In this document: one piece after another, positions 11,982 to 20,574 of the stretch | Numbering within the stretch: the first letter of the stretch is position 1 | How the letters are laid out: the number at the start of each line of letters is the position of its first letter | DNA from: Ophiostoma sp. CBS 140.51 | Taxonomy: Eukaryota; Ascomycota; Sordariomycetes; Ophiostomatales; Ophiostomataceae | DNA: 50,024 bases | NCBI GenBank assembly: GCA_029298735.1 | Contig: JANSLP010000248.1 | Location: 1-50,024, forward strand | Reading direction: 5' to 3' | Program-made: the position numbers and the translations under genes | The notes under the pieces: generated by a model | Seen by the model: the letters and a program-made list of their open reading frames with translations, nothing else | What the model was told of the DNA's origin: nothing | Databases searched by the model: none

Positions 11982-13061
11982 ATGGCTTCTCCGGCGGCAC
12001 CACCTACCTCACCTGCCTACCGCGTCTGTCTGATTGGTTCGGGAGGCGTGGGCACCATTGCATCACTCGTGCTGACCAAGTCGGGTCAGGCCCATGTGAC
12101 GGCGGTCCTGCGCTCCAAGTTCCAGTATGTGTCGGAACACGGCTGGGATATTGAGTCGGTAGACCATGGCTCCCTCAAGGGCTGGCGGCCACACCGTGTT
12201 GTCGGCTCGGCGTCCGAGGCCGCAAAAGACGAGCAGGGAGAAAAAATTGAGTACGACTACGTCGTCGTCTGCACAAAACAACTGCCTGAGCGCAACCCGG
12301 TGACGGCCATGATTGAGCCGGTCATGACAGCGGGGCGCACGACTGTTGTGTTGATCCAAAACGGCATGGGTATTGAGGACGAGGTGCTAACGGCGTGGCC
12401 GATGAACACGGTGGTGAGCAGTGTGAGCCACATTGGCAGTGGTGTGGAGGAGCCGAACCGGGTTGTGCAGGTCGGCAAAGATGTCTCGAAAATGGGACCT
12501 CATCACGGCCCGTCTTCCGTTTACGGGTCATCGTCAACAACAACTTCGGAGTCCGGCCCCGAGGCCGACGCCGCCGCCAAGACCGCTCGGATCGAGAAGG
12601 CGGCCGCTTTTGTCAAAATGTACAATGCCGGCGGTGCCCACGTGTGCGAGCTGGTCGACGATATTGAGGCGGCGCGGTGGGAGAAGCTGTTGTGGAACGG
12701 CACGTTCAACACGGTGTGCGCCCTCACACGAACGGATGTGGGCGAGATTCAGCGCAGCAAAGGCCGCGAGTCGCTGTTGCTCCCCATGATGTCAGAGATT
12801 TGGAACATTGCCAAAGCAGCCGACCACCCGCTGGAAGACACGATTGTGCAGTGGATGGCATACCGGTTGTCCGACGACATCAAGTACCGGCCGAGTATGC
12901 TGTTGGATTTGGAGAATAGCAGGCCGATGGAGTTGGAGGTCATCCTGGGCAACCCGCTCAAGGTGGCAAAGCGCCTGGGTGTGTCGACACCAGTGATGGA
13001 CGTGGTGTATAATCTGCTCAAGGTAGAAGCCTGGAAGATTGACCAGCTGGGGAGGAAGTAG
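11982..13061 (+). CDS. Ketopantoate reductase-like protein (ApbA/PanE family)
   Basis: This is a single-exon gene of 359 codons. An N-terminal Rossmann motif GSGGVG sits at residues 19-24, CTKQ at about 97-100 and QNGMG at 126-130. The C-terminal helical domain carries the family's Lys and Asn in WEKLLWN (Lys235, Asn239). ApbA/PanE enzymes reduce 2-dehydropantoate to pantoate with NADPH for pantothenate and CoA synthesis. Fungi have several paralogues, some acting on other 2-keto acids, so the substrate is not assured. Unusual is a Ser/Thr/Ala-rich insertion at about residues 173-200 between the two domains. The ATG chosen immediately precedes a short disordered leader before the Rossmann strand. 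The neighbour downstream is a Zn2Cys6 regulator in tail-to-tail orientation, 253 bases away. Confidence 0.88.
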   Translation: MASPAAPPTSPAYRVCLIGSGGVGTIASLVLTKSGQAHVTAVLRSKFQYVSEHGWDIESVDHGSLKGWRPHRVVGSASEAAKDEQGEKIEYDYVVVCTKQLPERNPVTAMIEPVMTAGRTTVVLIQNGMGIEDEVLTAWPMNTVVSSVSHIGSGVEEPNRVVQVGKDVSKMGPHHGPSSVYGSSSTTTSESGPEADAAAKTARIEKAAAFVKMYNAGGAHVCELVDDIEAARWEKLLWNGTFNTVCALTRTDVGEIQRSKGRESLLLPMMSEIWNIAKAADHPLEDTIVQWMAYRLSDDIKYRPSMLLDLENSRPMELEVILGNPLKVAKRLGVSTPVMDVVYNLLKVEAWKIDQLGRK

Positions 13062-13160
13062 TGTTGGGGAGATAGATTCAATGTAACACTATAGAGAATA
13101 CACATTGCAAAGTTAAACAATGAAAGTTCAAGTCCAAAATTTAGTATCCAAAATGTGTTT

Positions 13161-13190
13161 TGATATTTGATAAGATATTTGATAAGATAT
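13161..13190. repeat. Short AT-rich direct repeat (GATATTTGATAA)
   Basis: GATATTTGATAA occurs about two and a half times in tandem in the gap between the convergent reductase and regulator genes. It probably forms part of the shared 3' untranslated region or terminator zone. Confidence 0.5.
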
Positions 13191-13314
13191 GGTAGACAGA
13201 TAGAAGGCGTATAGCGTATAATGCGTTGCTAGAAAGGCATAAATCGTAATGATGTACAATCGTGAAACAAATCAAAAGAAGTGAAAATAAAACACAGACC
13301 ATCCTTCGGATGAT

Positions 13315-15873
13315 TTAGAGTGGCATAAAGACGTTCGACTGCCCGCTCTGGGTCAGCTGCATCCAGTCCCAGACCTCGCCGCGATCGCGCGCCGGCCAGA
13401 TCTGGTCCACGACAAACTCGCGAGTGCGGCGGGCCGTCATAATGGGCCGGGCGTGGCACATTTCACCGAACAGCGCCGAGGCGAGCGCGCGGTCTTCGGG
13501 CTGGTCGAGTTCGCAGGCGGCCACGAACAAGGGCCAGAGCGACAACTTCACATCTTCGGCGGGGCCGTTGATGTGCATCATGACCTCGTATGCCATTGAG
13601 AGCGCCGTCTGGTCGGCTTCGCGCGAGGACCCGGGCCGGTTGAATAGGCGGTACAGATAGAGAAGGGCGGCGGCTCGCCAGGCGGAGGCGTGCAGCAACA
13701 GGGTGCGCGACGTCTGGATCGAGAGTGAAGAGTCGTGAATGGGCCGCCACATGAGGAGCTGGGCGCGGATGGCGGCTTCGCGTTCGGCGAGGTTGGAGCG
13801 TTGAGTCAGATAGAGGGAGGCATCGCCGCCGGCGGACTCGGCGAAAAAAGCGCTGCTACTGTCGCCAAAAAGAGGGTCGTCGTCGAGGTCGGCGGCGCCG
13901 CTGGCCGAGGTGGCCATCGACGGTAAACTGGGGTCGTGGTGCTGGTGATGGTTGTTGTGGTTGTTGTGGTGGTTGTGGTGGTTGTGGTGGTTGTGGTGAG
14001 ATGTGCCTGCGGCGGCGGCCGCCGCGGCTGCCGCTGCTGCTGCTGCTGCCGCGGCCGTCGGATTGCCGCCGCTGCCCTGGTAGAAGGCGTCGTTGTTCAA
14101 AATAGCTTGCACGTCGCCGGCCAGCTCGGCCAGCTTATAGAGGATGGGTGTGAGAGTGGCGGTCAAGCCAAGAAGTCGGTCGGCATGGCGCATGGAGTAA
14201 TCGTCGAGCCAGGTGGAGGGCTGGATCTTGGGCCGCTGCATGCGCGACAGTGAGTGCAGCAGGTCCTGGCGTGCGACACCCTTGGCAAAGTACTTGGCGG
14301 TGGTGCTGATTTCGTGGCCCGAGCGGGTGTGGAACTCGAGGATCATGGCGACGTTCTCAATGAGGGAGGGTAGTGAGCTGCCCTTGCCGTCGGACTTGGG
14401 GTTTGTGAGTTCGGCGCCGCAGAGAGCCAGCAGCAAAAGGAGAACGAGTTCCGGGCTGCTGCCGTCCTCATTGAGCAGACGTAGACGGCTCAGCAGACGG
14501 GTCTTGCGGTGGGAGACAATGTTGCTGCCGGGCCCGTCGCCGGCCATCTCCTTGATATAGTTCTCGCCAATGGCACAGAGCGAATCGCCGACGACAATAG
14601 GGCTGACTTGGAGGAGAGAGAGGACAGCACCGTTCATTTCGTTGATGAACATGCTGTTGCTCATGACCATCTCGGTCGGGTGGCGCATAAAGTAGATTTC
14701 GATAAACGGCTTGTCCTTGGCCAGGATCTCGTTGAGCGGCATGAAGCTGGGGCCGCGGACAGGGGCAGGTGTTGGTGGTGCCCACAAGCTGGAGACTTCG
14801 AGGACGGGCGACCGTGACATGGCGGCGGCGGCAGGGCCGATCAGGCGACGGCCGTCGGGGCCGACGAGCGAGCGGCTGTTTTCGGAGCGCGAGCTGCTGC
14901 TAGAGGACGACGAGGACGCCGGTGACGAGGCGGAGGCGAGTGGTGGGACATGAGCAGTAGCGGCGCCGGGAGTGAAGAGCTCGCCGTCGACGTGGTCGTT
15001 GCGGTCGTCGTCGAGGAATTTGTGGATGTTGCTGTTGGAGATGGTGTGGTTGTGGTTGTGGTTGAGAGGATGTGTTGATGATGACGAGGTGGTATCGTGA
15101 TATACTGGAGGCATAGGTGTGAGGTTCGACAGGTCACCGCCGACCATGGGCGTGGCAGGTGTCGCCGGTGTTGGGGCCACATGGGCCATGGTTGTGTAGG
15201 GGCTGCCCGGATAGAGGCTTCCCGAAAAGGGCGCGGGCGAAGGGTGGCTGTAGGGGGTGTCGGCATACGGGGTGCTGACAGCAGGCATCGCTGTGGAAGC
15301 CGACGCTGTGGCCGTCCTGTCCTGCCACTCGATCGGGGCCCACGGGATATCGGCCGAGCGGTCGTCGGCGATCTGAGCGGCGGTGGCAATGGTCTCCGGC
15401 AGGACGGCGACGACAATGGTCGATGAATTCATGGTCAGCGCCGGTGACATGGCGGGGACGGAGCCCATGCCCATGCCACCCATGCCGCCGCGGCCCTGTG
15501 GACGGCCATAGGGCATGTATGGTGAGGGTGGTGGACGTCCATAGCCAGTGTTGTTGTTGTACCGGGCTGCACCTACACCAGGGCTGCCCACTCCCCCTCC
15601 ACCCAGACTGTCACGACGTGCTCCATAGGGCATCTGGGCCAGTGGCTGCAGGGGGTTGTGTTGACTTGGGTTAAGACCAGAGTGGTTTGGACCCGGACTG
15701 CCGGCCAGGCTGGTGGCACCGCCCGGGCCTCTCAGGTTCTTGCCCGTGGTGTCCAGATAGCCTCGACATTTGCGGCTGCGACGCATACAGGTTCCGCAGG
15801 CAGGATGGACTTCGTCGCACTTGATCTTAGCCTGCTTGCAGTCGATGCAGCCCTTGCGCGAGCGGGTGGCCAT
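13315..15873 (-). CDS. Zn(II)2Cys6 fungal-specific transcription factor
   Basis: This is an uninterrupted frame of 852 residues from the ATG at 15873; the frame remains open further upstream only from a GTG, so this ATG is preferred. The binuclear zinc cluster is at the N-terminus: Cys9, Cys12, Cys19, Cys26, Cys29 and Cys36, spaced C-x2-C-x6-C-x6-C-x2-C-x6-C, flanked by basic residues. A long Pro/Ser/Gly-rich region follows. The helical region from about residue 430, with LVLLLLLALCGAEL, resembles the Fungal_trans_2 regulatory domain. Two homopolymer tracts occur: 16 Ala at about 607-622 and a His/Asn-rich run just after. The protein should be nuclear and bind CGG-containing sites. It is tail-to-tail with the reductase gene, so a pathway-specific role for this neighbourhood is possible but unproven. 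Confidence 0.93.
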   Translation of the reverse strand: MATRSRKGCIDCKQAKIKCDEVHPACGTCMRRSRKCRGYLDTTGKNLRGPGGATSLAGSPGPNHSGLNPSQHNPLQPLAQMPYGARRDSLGGGGVGSPGVGAARYNNNTGYGRPPPSPYMPYGRPQGRGGMGGMGMGSVPAMSPALTMNSSTIVVAVLPETIATAAQIADDRSADIPWAPIEWQDRTATASASTAMPAVSTPYADTPYSHPSPAPFSGSLYPGSPYTTMAHVAPTPATPATPMVGGDLSNLTPMPPVYHDTTSSSSTHPLNHNHNHTISNSNIHKFLDDDRNDHVDGELFTPGAATAHVPPLASASSPASSSSSSSSSRSENSRSLVGPDGRRLIGPAAAAMSRSPVLEVSSLWAPPTPAPVRGPSFMPLNEILAKDKPFIEIYFMRHPTEMVMSNSMFINEMNGAVLSLLQVSPIVVGDSLCAIGENYIKEMAGDGPGSNIVSHRKTRLLSRLRLLNEDGSSPELVLLLLLALCGAELTNPKSDGKGSSLPSLIENVAMILEFHTRSGHEISTTAKYFAKGVARQDLLHSLSRMQRPKIQPSTWLDDYSMRHADRLLGLTATLTPILYKLAELAGDVQAILNNDAFYQGSGGNPTAAAAAAAAAAAAAAAAGTSHHNHHNHHNHHNNHNNHHQHHDPSLPSMATSASGAADLDDDPLFGDSSSAFFAESAGGDASLYLTQRSNLAEREAAIRAQLLMWRPIHDSSLSIQTSRTLLLHASAWRAAALLYLYRLFNRPGSSREADQTALSMAYEVMMHINGPAEDVKLSLWPLFVAACELDQPEDRALASALFGEMCHARPIMTARRTREFVVDQIWPARDRGEVWDWMQLTQSGQSNVFMPL
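13936..14055. repeat. Trinucleotide microsatellites inside the zinc-cluster gene
   Basis: On the + strand this reads as GTGGTT repeats (about 13936-13998), encoding alternating His/Asn on the coding strand, followed by GCN repeats (14008-14055) encoding 16 Ala. Codons within the Ala run are mixed (GCA, GCC, GCG), so it is partly shuffled and probably older than a fresh expansion. Confidence 0.75.
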
Positions 15874-18104
15874 GTTGAGGGGTGGTGGTCCTCCTGTGTA
15901 TAGAGTCTTGTATAGTGTATAGTCTGGTCTGCCCTCGGAAAGGGTGGCCGAGTATAGTCCAGTGGGTGCTTGCTCACTTCTCACCTTCCTCTGCGGATGC
16001 CGTGTTTGGATGGTCGTTTCCCGTTTCCGTTTCTTGGTTCGCGGTTGTTTGTTCCGCTTCAGCTTCAGCTTGGACAGCTCTTCGTTCCGCTGCCGATCGA
16101 TGCGAGTGAAACAGCACAGCAGCAGACAGAGGGTAGGAGTACCGAGTAAGGAACAGAAAAAGAGGAGCCTTACGCGGGGAAACGAGGCTGCTGATAGCTT
16201 CCCAGAGCAGAGGATTGCGGGTCGATGCTATCTGCAGGCTGGGGTGGTGTTAAGAAGGTAAGTGTGTGGTGGAAGTGAGTGCGTGGGTGAGTGCAGCTGT
16301 CTGAATGAGGTAAGTAATCAAGGCGAGTGTGTTGGTCGAGGATGCGTCTCGTCGAAAAAGGATGAAGTCCCAAAAAGGCGAAAAAGAAAAGTCAAAAAGT
16401 CGACAATGTCTGATAGCTTATACCAGGAGCATGGTCAAGATCCAAGATCTCAGGACAAGGCAGGACAGGAACAGAATGAGAAAAAAAGAGGAGCACACCC
16501 GGATATATTTGCGGACGAGACGTTGGCCATGTTGTGAAGGGTGGTCTGTGGTCTGTGGTGGGGGGCGTGAATGAGCGTGAGATGCAGACACCGCTGAAGA
16601 GGAGTTGAGGAGAAAGAATGAAAGGGGAAGAGTCTGGCCCCATCATAAACCGTCAATGGCCGTCCGATAAGCGGCGGCGCTTGGCTGGCGAGTACACCCC
16701 CCTGGAATAGGAAAGGGCAAGGCGATAAAGCACAACGAAGGAAATAGCACTAGGAAGGCCTAGGAAGGCCCAGAGCAGAATGGCGGAGCACGGAAGCAAC
16801 GATACACTGGCGCCGTGCTGTTTATTGGTTGGTATGCAAAATAAGTGGGCTCTTGCCATGCGAATGACATGCAAAGACAGGTAAAACGGTCAAAAGAGGA
16901 AACAAAGGACAAGGCCATCAAGTAATGGAAATAACGATCGAGTGCAGTTTGAGTGTACATGTGGTGAGGAAGTCGCAAAAGACAGGGCTGACCTTGAGCC
17001 CCAATCCTTACGTTCTCACAATTCGGAGGAAAGTGCACGAAAGTGGTGAGAAAATATGGGCGGCAGAATGGGAAAGAGAGCTGAGGGGAAAGGGCAGACC
17101 AGGGTACTGGGGAAAAGAGCGACAGACGCGCAAACGCTATAGCAGTGGCTCAAGTTGCTGTCAGAACATTGAGAATAATCAGAGGTAAACCTGTGAGAAT
17201 CGGTCATAAAAGCAGCGTCAAATCCATCCAACCATCCAAAAAGTCGGAAGACGGTGTAAACATTTGTCATTCTCGACTCCGAATTCATCTAAAAAAATTT
17301 CGTATCCTCTTTGATAAGGCGAAGGGTTAGAGTCGGTCTGACCTGGTTGAGACTGGCCTCATTCGAGGCTTCACGCTCCTTCACGACGCCTATCATGTCA
17401 AGGGATCTGCTCGATCTGGTTTGGACCTTCCGACGCATGCCGTCTACCCCATGTTTTGCCATGTTTTTGACTGTTTTTGGGAAATCACACCGTCCGACAG
17501 CGGCGAGGCCGTGCCCGGCTTGTGATGGTTTTGTCAAAATAGTGTCGAAATGTCGGATGGACCGTCGGTCCATGCCGGTCATGTGACTGTACTTTCTCTT
17601 TCTAACCCTCTTTTTGAATTAATTGTTCGGGACTCGGGACTAATTACAGGGCTCCAAGGCAGGCATTATCAGATCCGAATACACTGACGGATCTATGTAT
17701 GCGGCGTTATCAGATGCCGTCTTTTGCCCTCATCCACCTCCATCCACTCTCCTTGTAAGGACCTCCTTGGAAGGCCAATATCGGCTTATGCTGGTCATTT
17801 GTCCGGCACTTCTGCTGCCGATGCCGTGTTTAATTCGGCTGCTTACAAAGTTTGTTGACTGTTATCAGTGTCGACGGAATACGTCGTATTGGCCCTTGCT
17901 ATGTCAAGACATCCATTTTGGATTTTGATGCTGGCAGTTTGACAGGCCCCCTAATTGAATACGTCCTGGTAAAAATAGAATTCACGTGGCCAGGCGAGAT
18001 TCTCGCGTTGAAGATAATTTTTTTAAAAAAAAAATAAAGAAAAAGAAAAGGAATCATATTGGCATTCACTCCTCATGTCTTTACGGGTCCACCCTCGTTC
18101 ACCT
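15874..18104. other. Intergenic upstream of the zinc-cluster gene; no gene recognised
   Basis: This 2.2 kb stretch contains the regulator's promoter and the 3' flank of the PNPOx-fold gene. Frames on both strands (for example 15944-16261, 16760-17038, 17289-17582) lack domains and fungal codon bias. A perfect ten-base duplication TAGGAAGGCC lies at about 16752-16771. GATA-type motifs occur at about 16190-16232 and 16408. A T/A-rich run sits at 18018-18050, close to the expected end of the neighbouring transcript. Confidence 0.42.
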
Positions 18105-19026
18105 CTACTTGGCTACCCGCTTAGCATGTGCGGCATGCTTTGCGTTCCGCTCTACAATAAAATTTTTGAGGTTGTCCGATACCGACGCGCCGGGCGTCAG
18201 CCCCGCGTCCACGGGCTCGCCCAGCTGCTCCCACATGGGCACCACTCCGGCCCACGCAAGAGGCTCGACATTCGGTCCGTCTACCTCGACGTTGCGCGGC
18301 TGGATGCCGGGGACGCCCGTCCGCGCTTTGACAGACAGCCGGTCAATCTTGACGCGGATAATGTAGACCATGCTGGTGACAATCGACGCCATGGGGTTGA
18401 CCTCAGCGCAGCGGTTGGGCACAATCTTGTCGGTGACCTCGTGCATGATTTGTTTTTTGAGCGCCTTGTCGCGGACCTGTTCGCAGGTGCCGTGCAGGAT
18501 GGCAGAGCGGTAGTTGAAGGAGTGGCCGTTGGGCGCGCTGGACAGGACCAGGCCGTCGACTAGTCTGTCAGTGCTGTATTCAAATAGTCGCATAGGGTGA
18601 CTTTGACCTACTCTTTGTTGCTGTGATGCAGACTTTGACGGGCTCGGCGGCATGACCGTTGCCGTTGACGCCGTTCACACCATTCGTGCCATTGGTTGCC
18701 TCCTCCGCCTCGGCATCTTTACCGGCCTTCTTGACGAGCTCCATCAGTCTCGACGTCGGGTGGCCGTGCAGATAGGCATAGGCCGTTTTTCTTGGGGCGA
18801 GGCCGCTCGTCTCTGATGTCTCGCCCTCGGCGTCGCCTTCGGTCTCGTCGCCCTCAACCTCCTCCTCTCGTATTAACGTCAGCATCGGCTGGCATGCCGG
18901 GTAGCCGTCGTCAATGTACGACACGTGCGCAATAAAGCTATCGTCAAACACCGCCTTGGCCGACGCGACATCGTACAGGCCGCGCTCCTGGTACCTCCGT
19001 AGCGTGGCCGGCTCAAGCTTCGACAT
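18105..19026 (-). CDS. Flavin-nucleotide-binding protein, PNPOx-like fold
   Basis: Predicted exons, read leftward, are 19026-18612 and 18559-18105. The 52-nt intron has a GTAGGT donor, CTGAC and a TAG acceptor. Of the possible acceptors it gives the expected family sequence, joining VCITATK directly to IDGLVLSS. The product is 289 residues. The motif HSFNYRSA after DGLVL is characteristic of the pyridoxamine 5'-phosphate oxidase-related, split-barrel flavin-binding family. It is not the vitamin B6 synthesis enzyme itself, and physiological roles of fungal members are mostly unknown. A low-complexity, acidic and Asn/Gly-rich insertion (about residues 58-75 and 113-130) interrupts the barrel. 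The frame is open for another 143 codons upstream to an ATG at 19455, giving a basic presequence-like extension discussed separately. The downstream ATG starts near the conserved body. Confidence 0.82.
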
Positions 19027-19455
19027 GGTCGGTCTGGGGGCTGTTATTCTGGGGGTGGTTGTATGTTCTTTTCTCTGCTTTCGTCGTAGTGACGTCGTGT
19101 TATCGTGTGGTCTTTGCAGAGTTGAGGTTGTACTGAAGCTTCTTGACGCTCTGCGCTCGACTAGGGGTCGTGTGCTCTTATGTATTTGAGGATGTCCTCT
19201 CTTCTGATCGCCCTGCAAAATCTGCTCGTTCGTCTTTGTAGTCTTTGCGCTCGCTTTGATATCGTTACGTAAGTTGGCTGGTGCAGAAGCAAGTCCAAGT
19301 CCCGCAGCTGTCGACAACGAAGATGCCTGACGAGTTATATGGAGGGGATTGATGGCAGGCACGACTTGCTTCGATGCCAATTTGCTCAAGGCAGTCGCTT
19401 GGGCCCAGTTCTTTCTGTTTCTGCTCCGAACAGCTGCACGGAGCAAGGGTATCAT
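19027..19455 (-). other. Possible N-terminal extension (mitochondrial presequence-like) of the PNPOx-fold gene
   Basis: From the ATG at 19455 the frame runs 143 codons without a stop into the ATG at 19026. The translation is rich in Arg, Lys, Ser, Thr and Ala, starts MIPLLRAAVRSRNRK and contains RRASRSFSTTSTLQ, the kind of Arg/Ser/Phe motif often seen at fungal mitochondrial presequence cleavage regions. Acidic residues are few. This may be a real leader producing a mitochondrial form, or an open leader region by chance. Confidence 0.35.
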
Positions 19456-19834
19456 TCCTTTGCTCTTTCTCTTTCTGAAAAAGAGACGTCCCGCTTGACA
19501 GATGTTCTCCGTAATCGTAATCGGAGGGCGCAAAACGACAACCAGCAGTCAACCCCCTCGAACTTTGCGGCAGGCTGTCCGGCACGTTGGTCGCTCTTTG
19601 GCTCTTTGGCGCACAAAAACGCGGCAGCTAGTGGTGTCGAGTCGCGTCACTGGTCTCCATCGACCAATAAATTGACACTCGTTACGTCTTTACCTGCCAT
19701 TTACAGCGCTTTCCGTCGGCGTTTCTTCGTGTTCTAGTGAGGTCTAGTGAGGGGTCGCGCCTAAAACTCGAGAAAGGGTCGCAAGGTCGCTATCGCTGAT
19801 AGCATACACTAGCGATCGACGGTGAAGAACAGTC

Positions 19835-19877
19835 AAAAGACCCCCAAAAGACCACAAAAAGACCACAAAAAAGACCC
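19835..19877. repeat. Short tandem repeat of AAAAGACC(AC)
   Basis: Four imperfect copies of an eight- to ten-base unit, AAAAGACC followed by CC or AC, occur in a row. A related string with AAAAGACCCCCAAA appears at about 47913-47945 in another intergenic region. Confidence 0.5.
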
Positions 19878-20574
19878 CTGGAGCTACCACTCACAGTGAT
19901 GTTGCAGAACCCCGAAGCACCCTGAGCCTCCATCAACCTCCAATTCCTCGATAACGATGCTATCGGACCAACATGGCCGGCGGCGGTATTTCGCAAATCG
20001 CAAACCACAAAGAATCCACAGCCGTACGAGATACTCTGGATAAAAGATGTACCTGTCGACGCATCTGGACTGTAATTCCAAATGGGAAGACGAGATTGGC
20101 TGCTTGTGAGCGATATCTGACAAGAAAAGGGCGTGAGTACGTAGTACTTGTAGCTTGGAAGTAAGCTTCATGACCACGTACATGCTATCGTGGGGTTGTC
20201 GTCTCTTATCGTGGACATCCAGGATGATAGCATGTGATGTCCAGTTGTCAGATTGGAGGTAGAAGAAATTTGAAAACATTGCGCCATCCAAAATAAGGCC
20301 AGCTTAATAAGGCTATGGTGACTGACTGCAAGTTCAGATTGCCTCTTTCGTATCGTTCATAAAAACAATGCTTTCTTTTATTACCATTGACCGGAGACCG
20401 GGTATCCCAAAAAAAAAATAAAAATGTGTAATGGTCAAGACCAAAATATGCCAATCAAAAAATGCCAGAAATTCCAAAAAAAAATAGCCCAAAAGATGTC
20501 GCTAAAGAAATGATCAAAACCAAAGACTGCCAACTGTCCAGTCCGGACTCGGCTTCGTCTCGCCCGGACGCCTC

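Larger units (their letters stand above)
19027..20574. other. Upstream region of the PNPOx-fold gene with GATA-type sites
   Basis: Apart from the possible coding extension to 19455, I see no gene here. HGATAR matches are dense at 19790-20230: CTATCG 19790, TGATAG 19797, CGATAA 19949, CTATCG 19960, CTATCG 20185, TTATCG 20206 and TGATAG 20225. That is seven in about 440 bases, against 1-2 expected by chance. A tandem of AAAAGACC(AC) units lies at about 19835-19877. The right end is the 3' flank of the glycosyltransferase gene. Confidence 0.42.

Noticed and set aside
18570..18612. Alternative splice choices for the PNPOx-fold gene (donor at GTCAAA or acceptor at GACAG)
   Set aside because: The acceptor at GACAG with the GTAGGT donor creates a stop, and the GTCAAA donor is weak; the chosen TAG acceptor gives the family-typical sequence.
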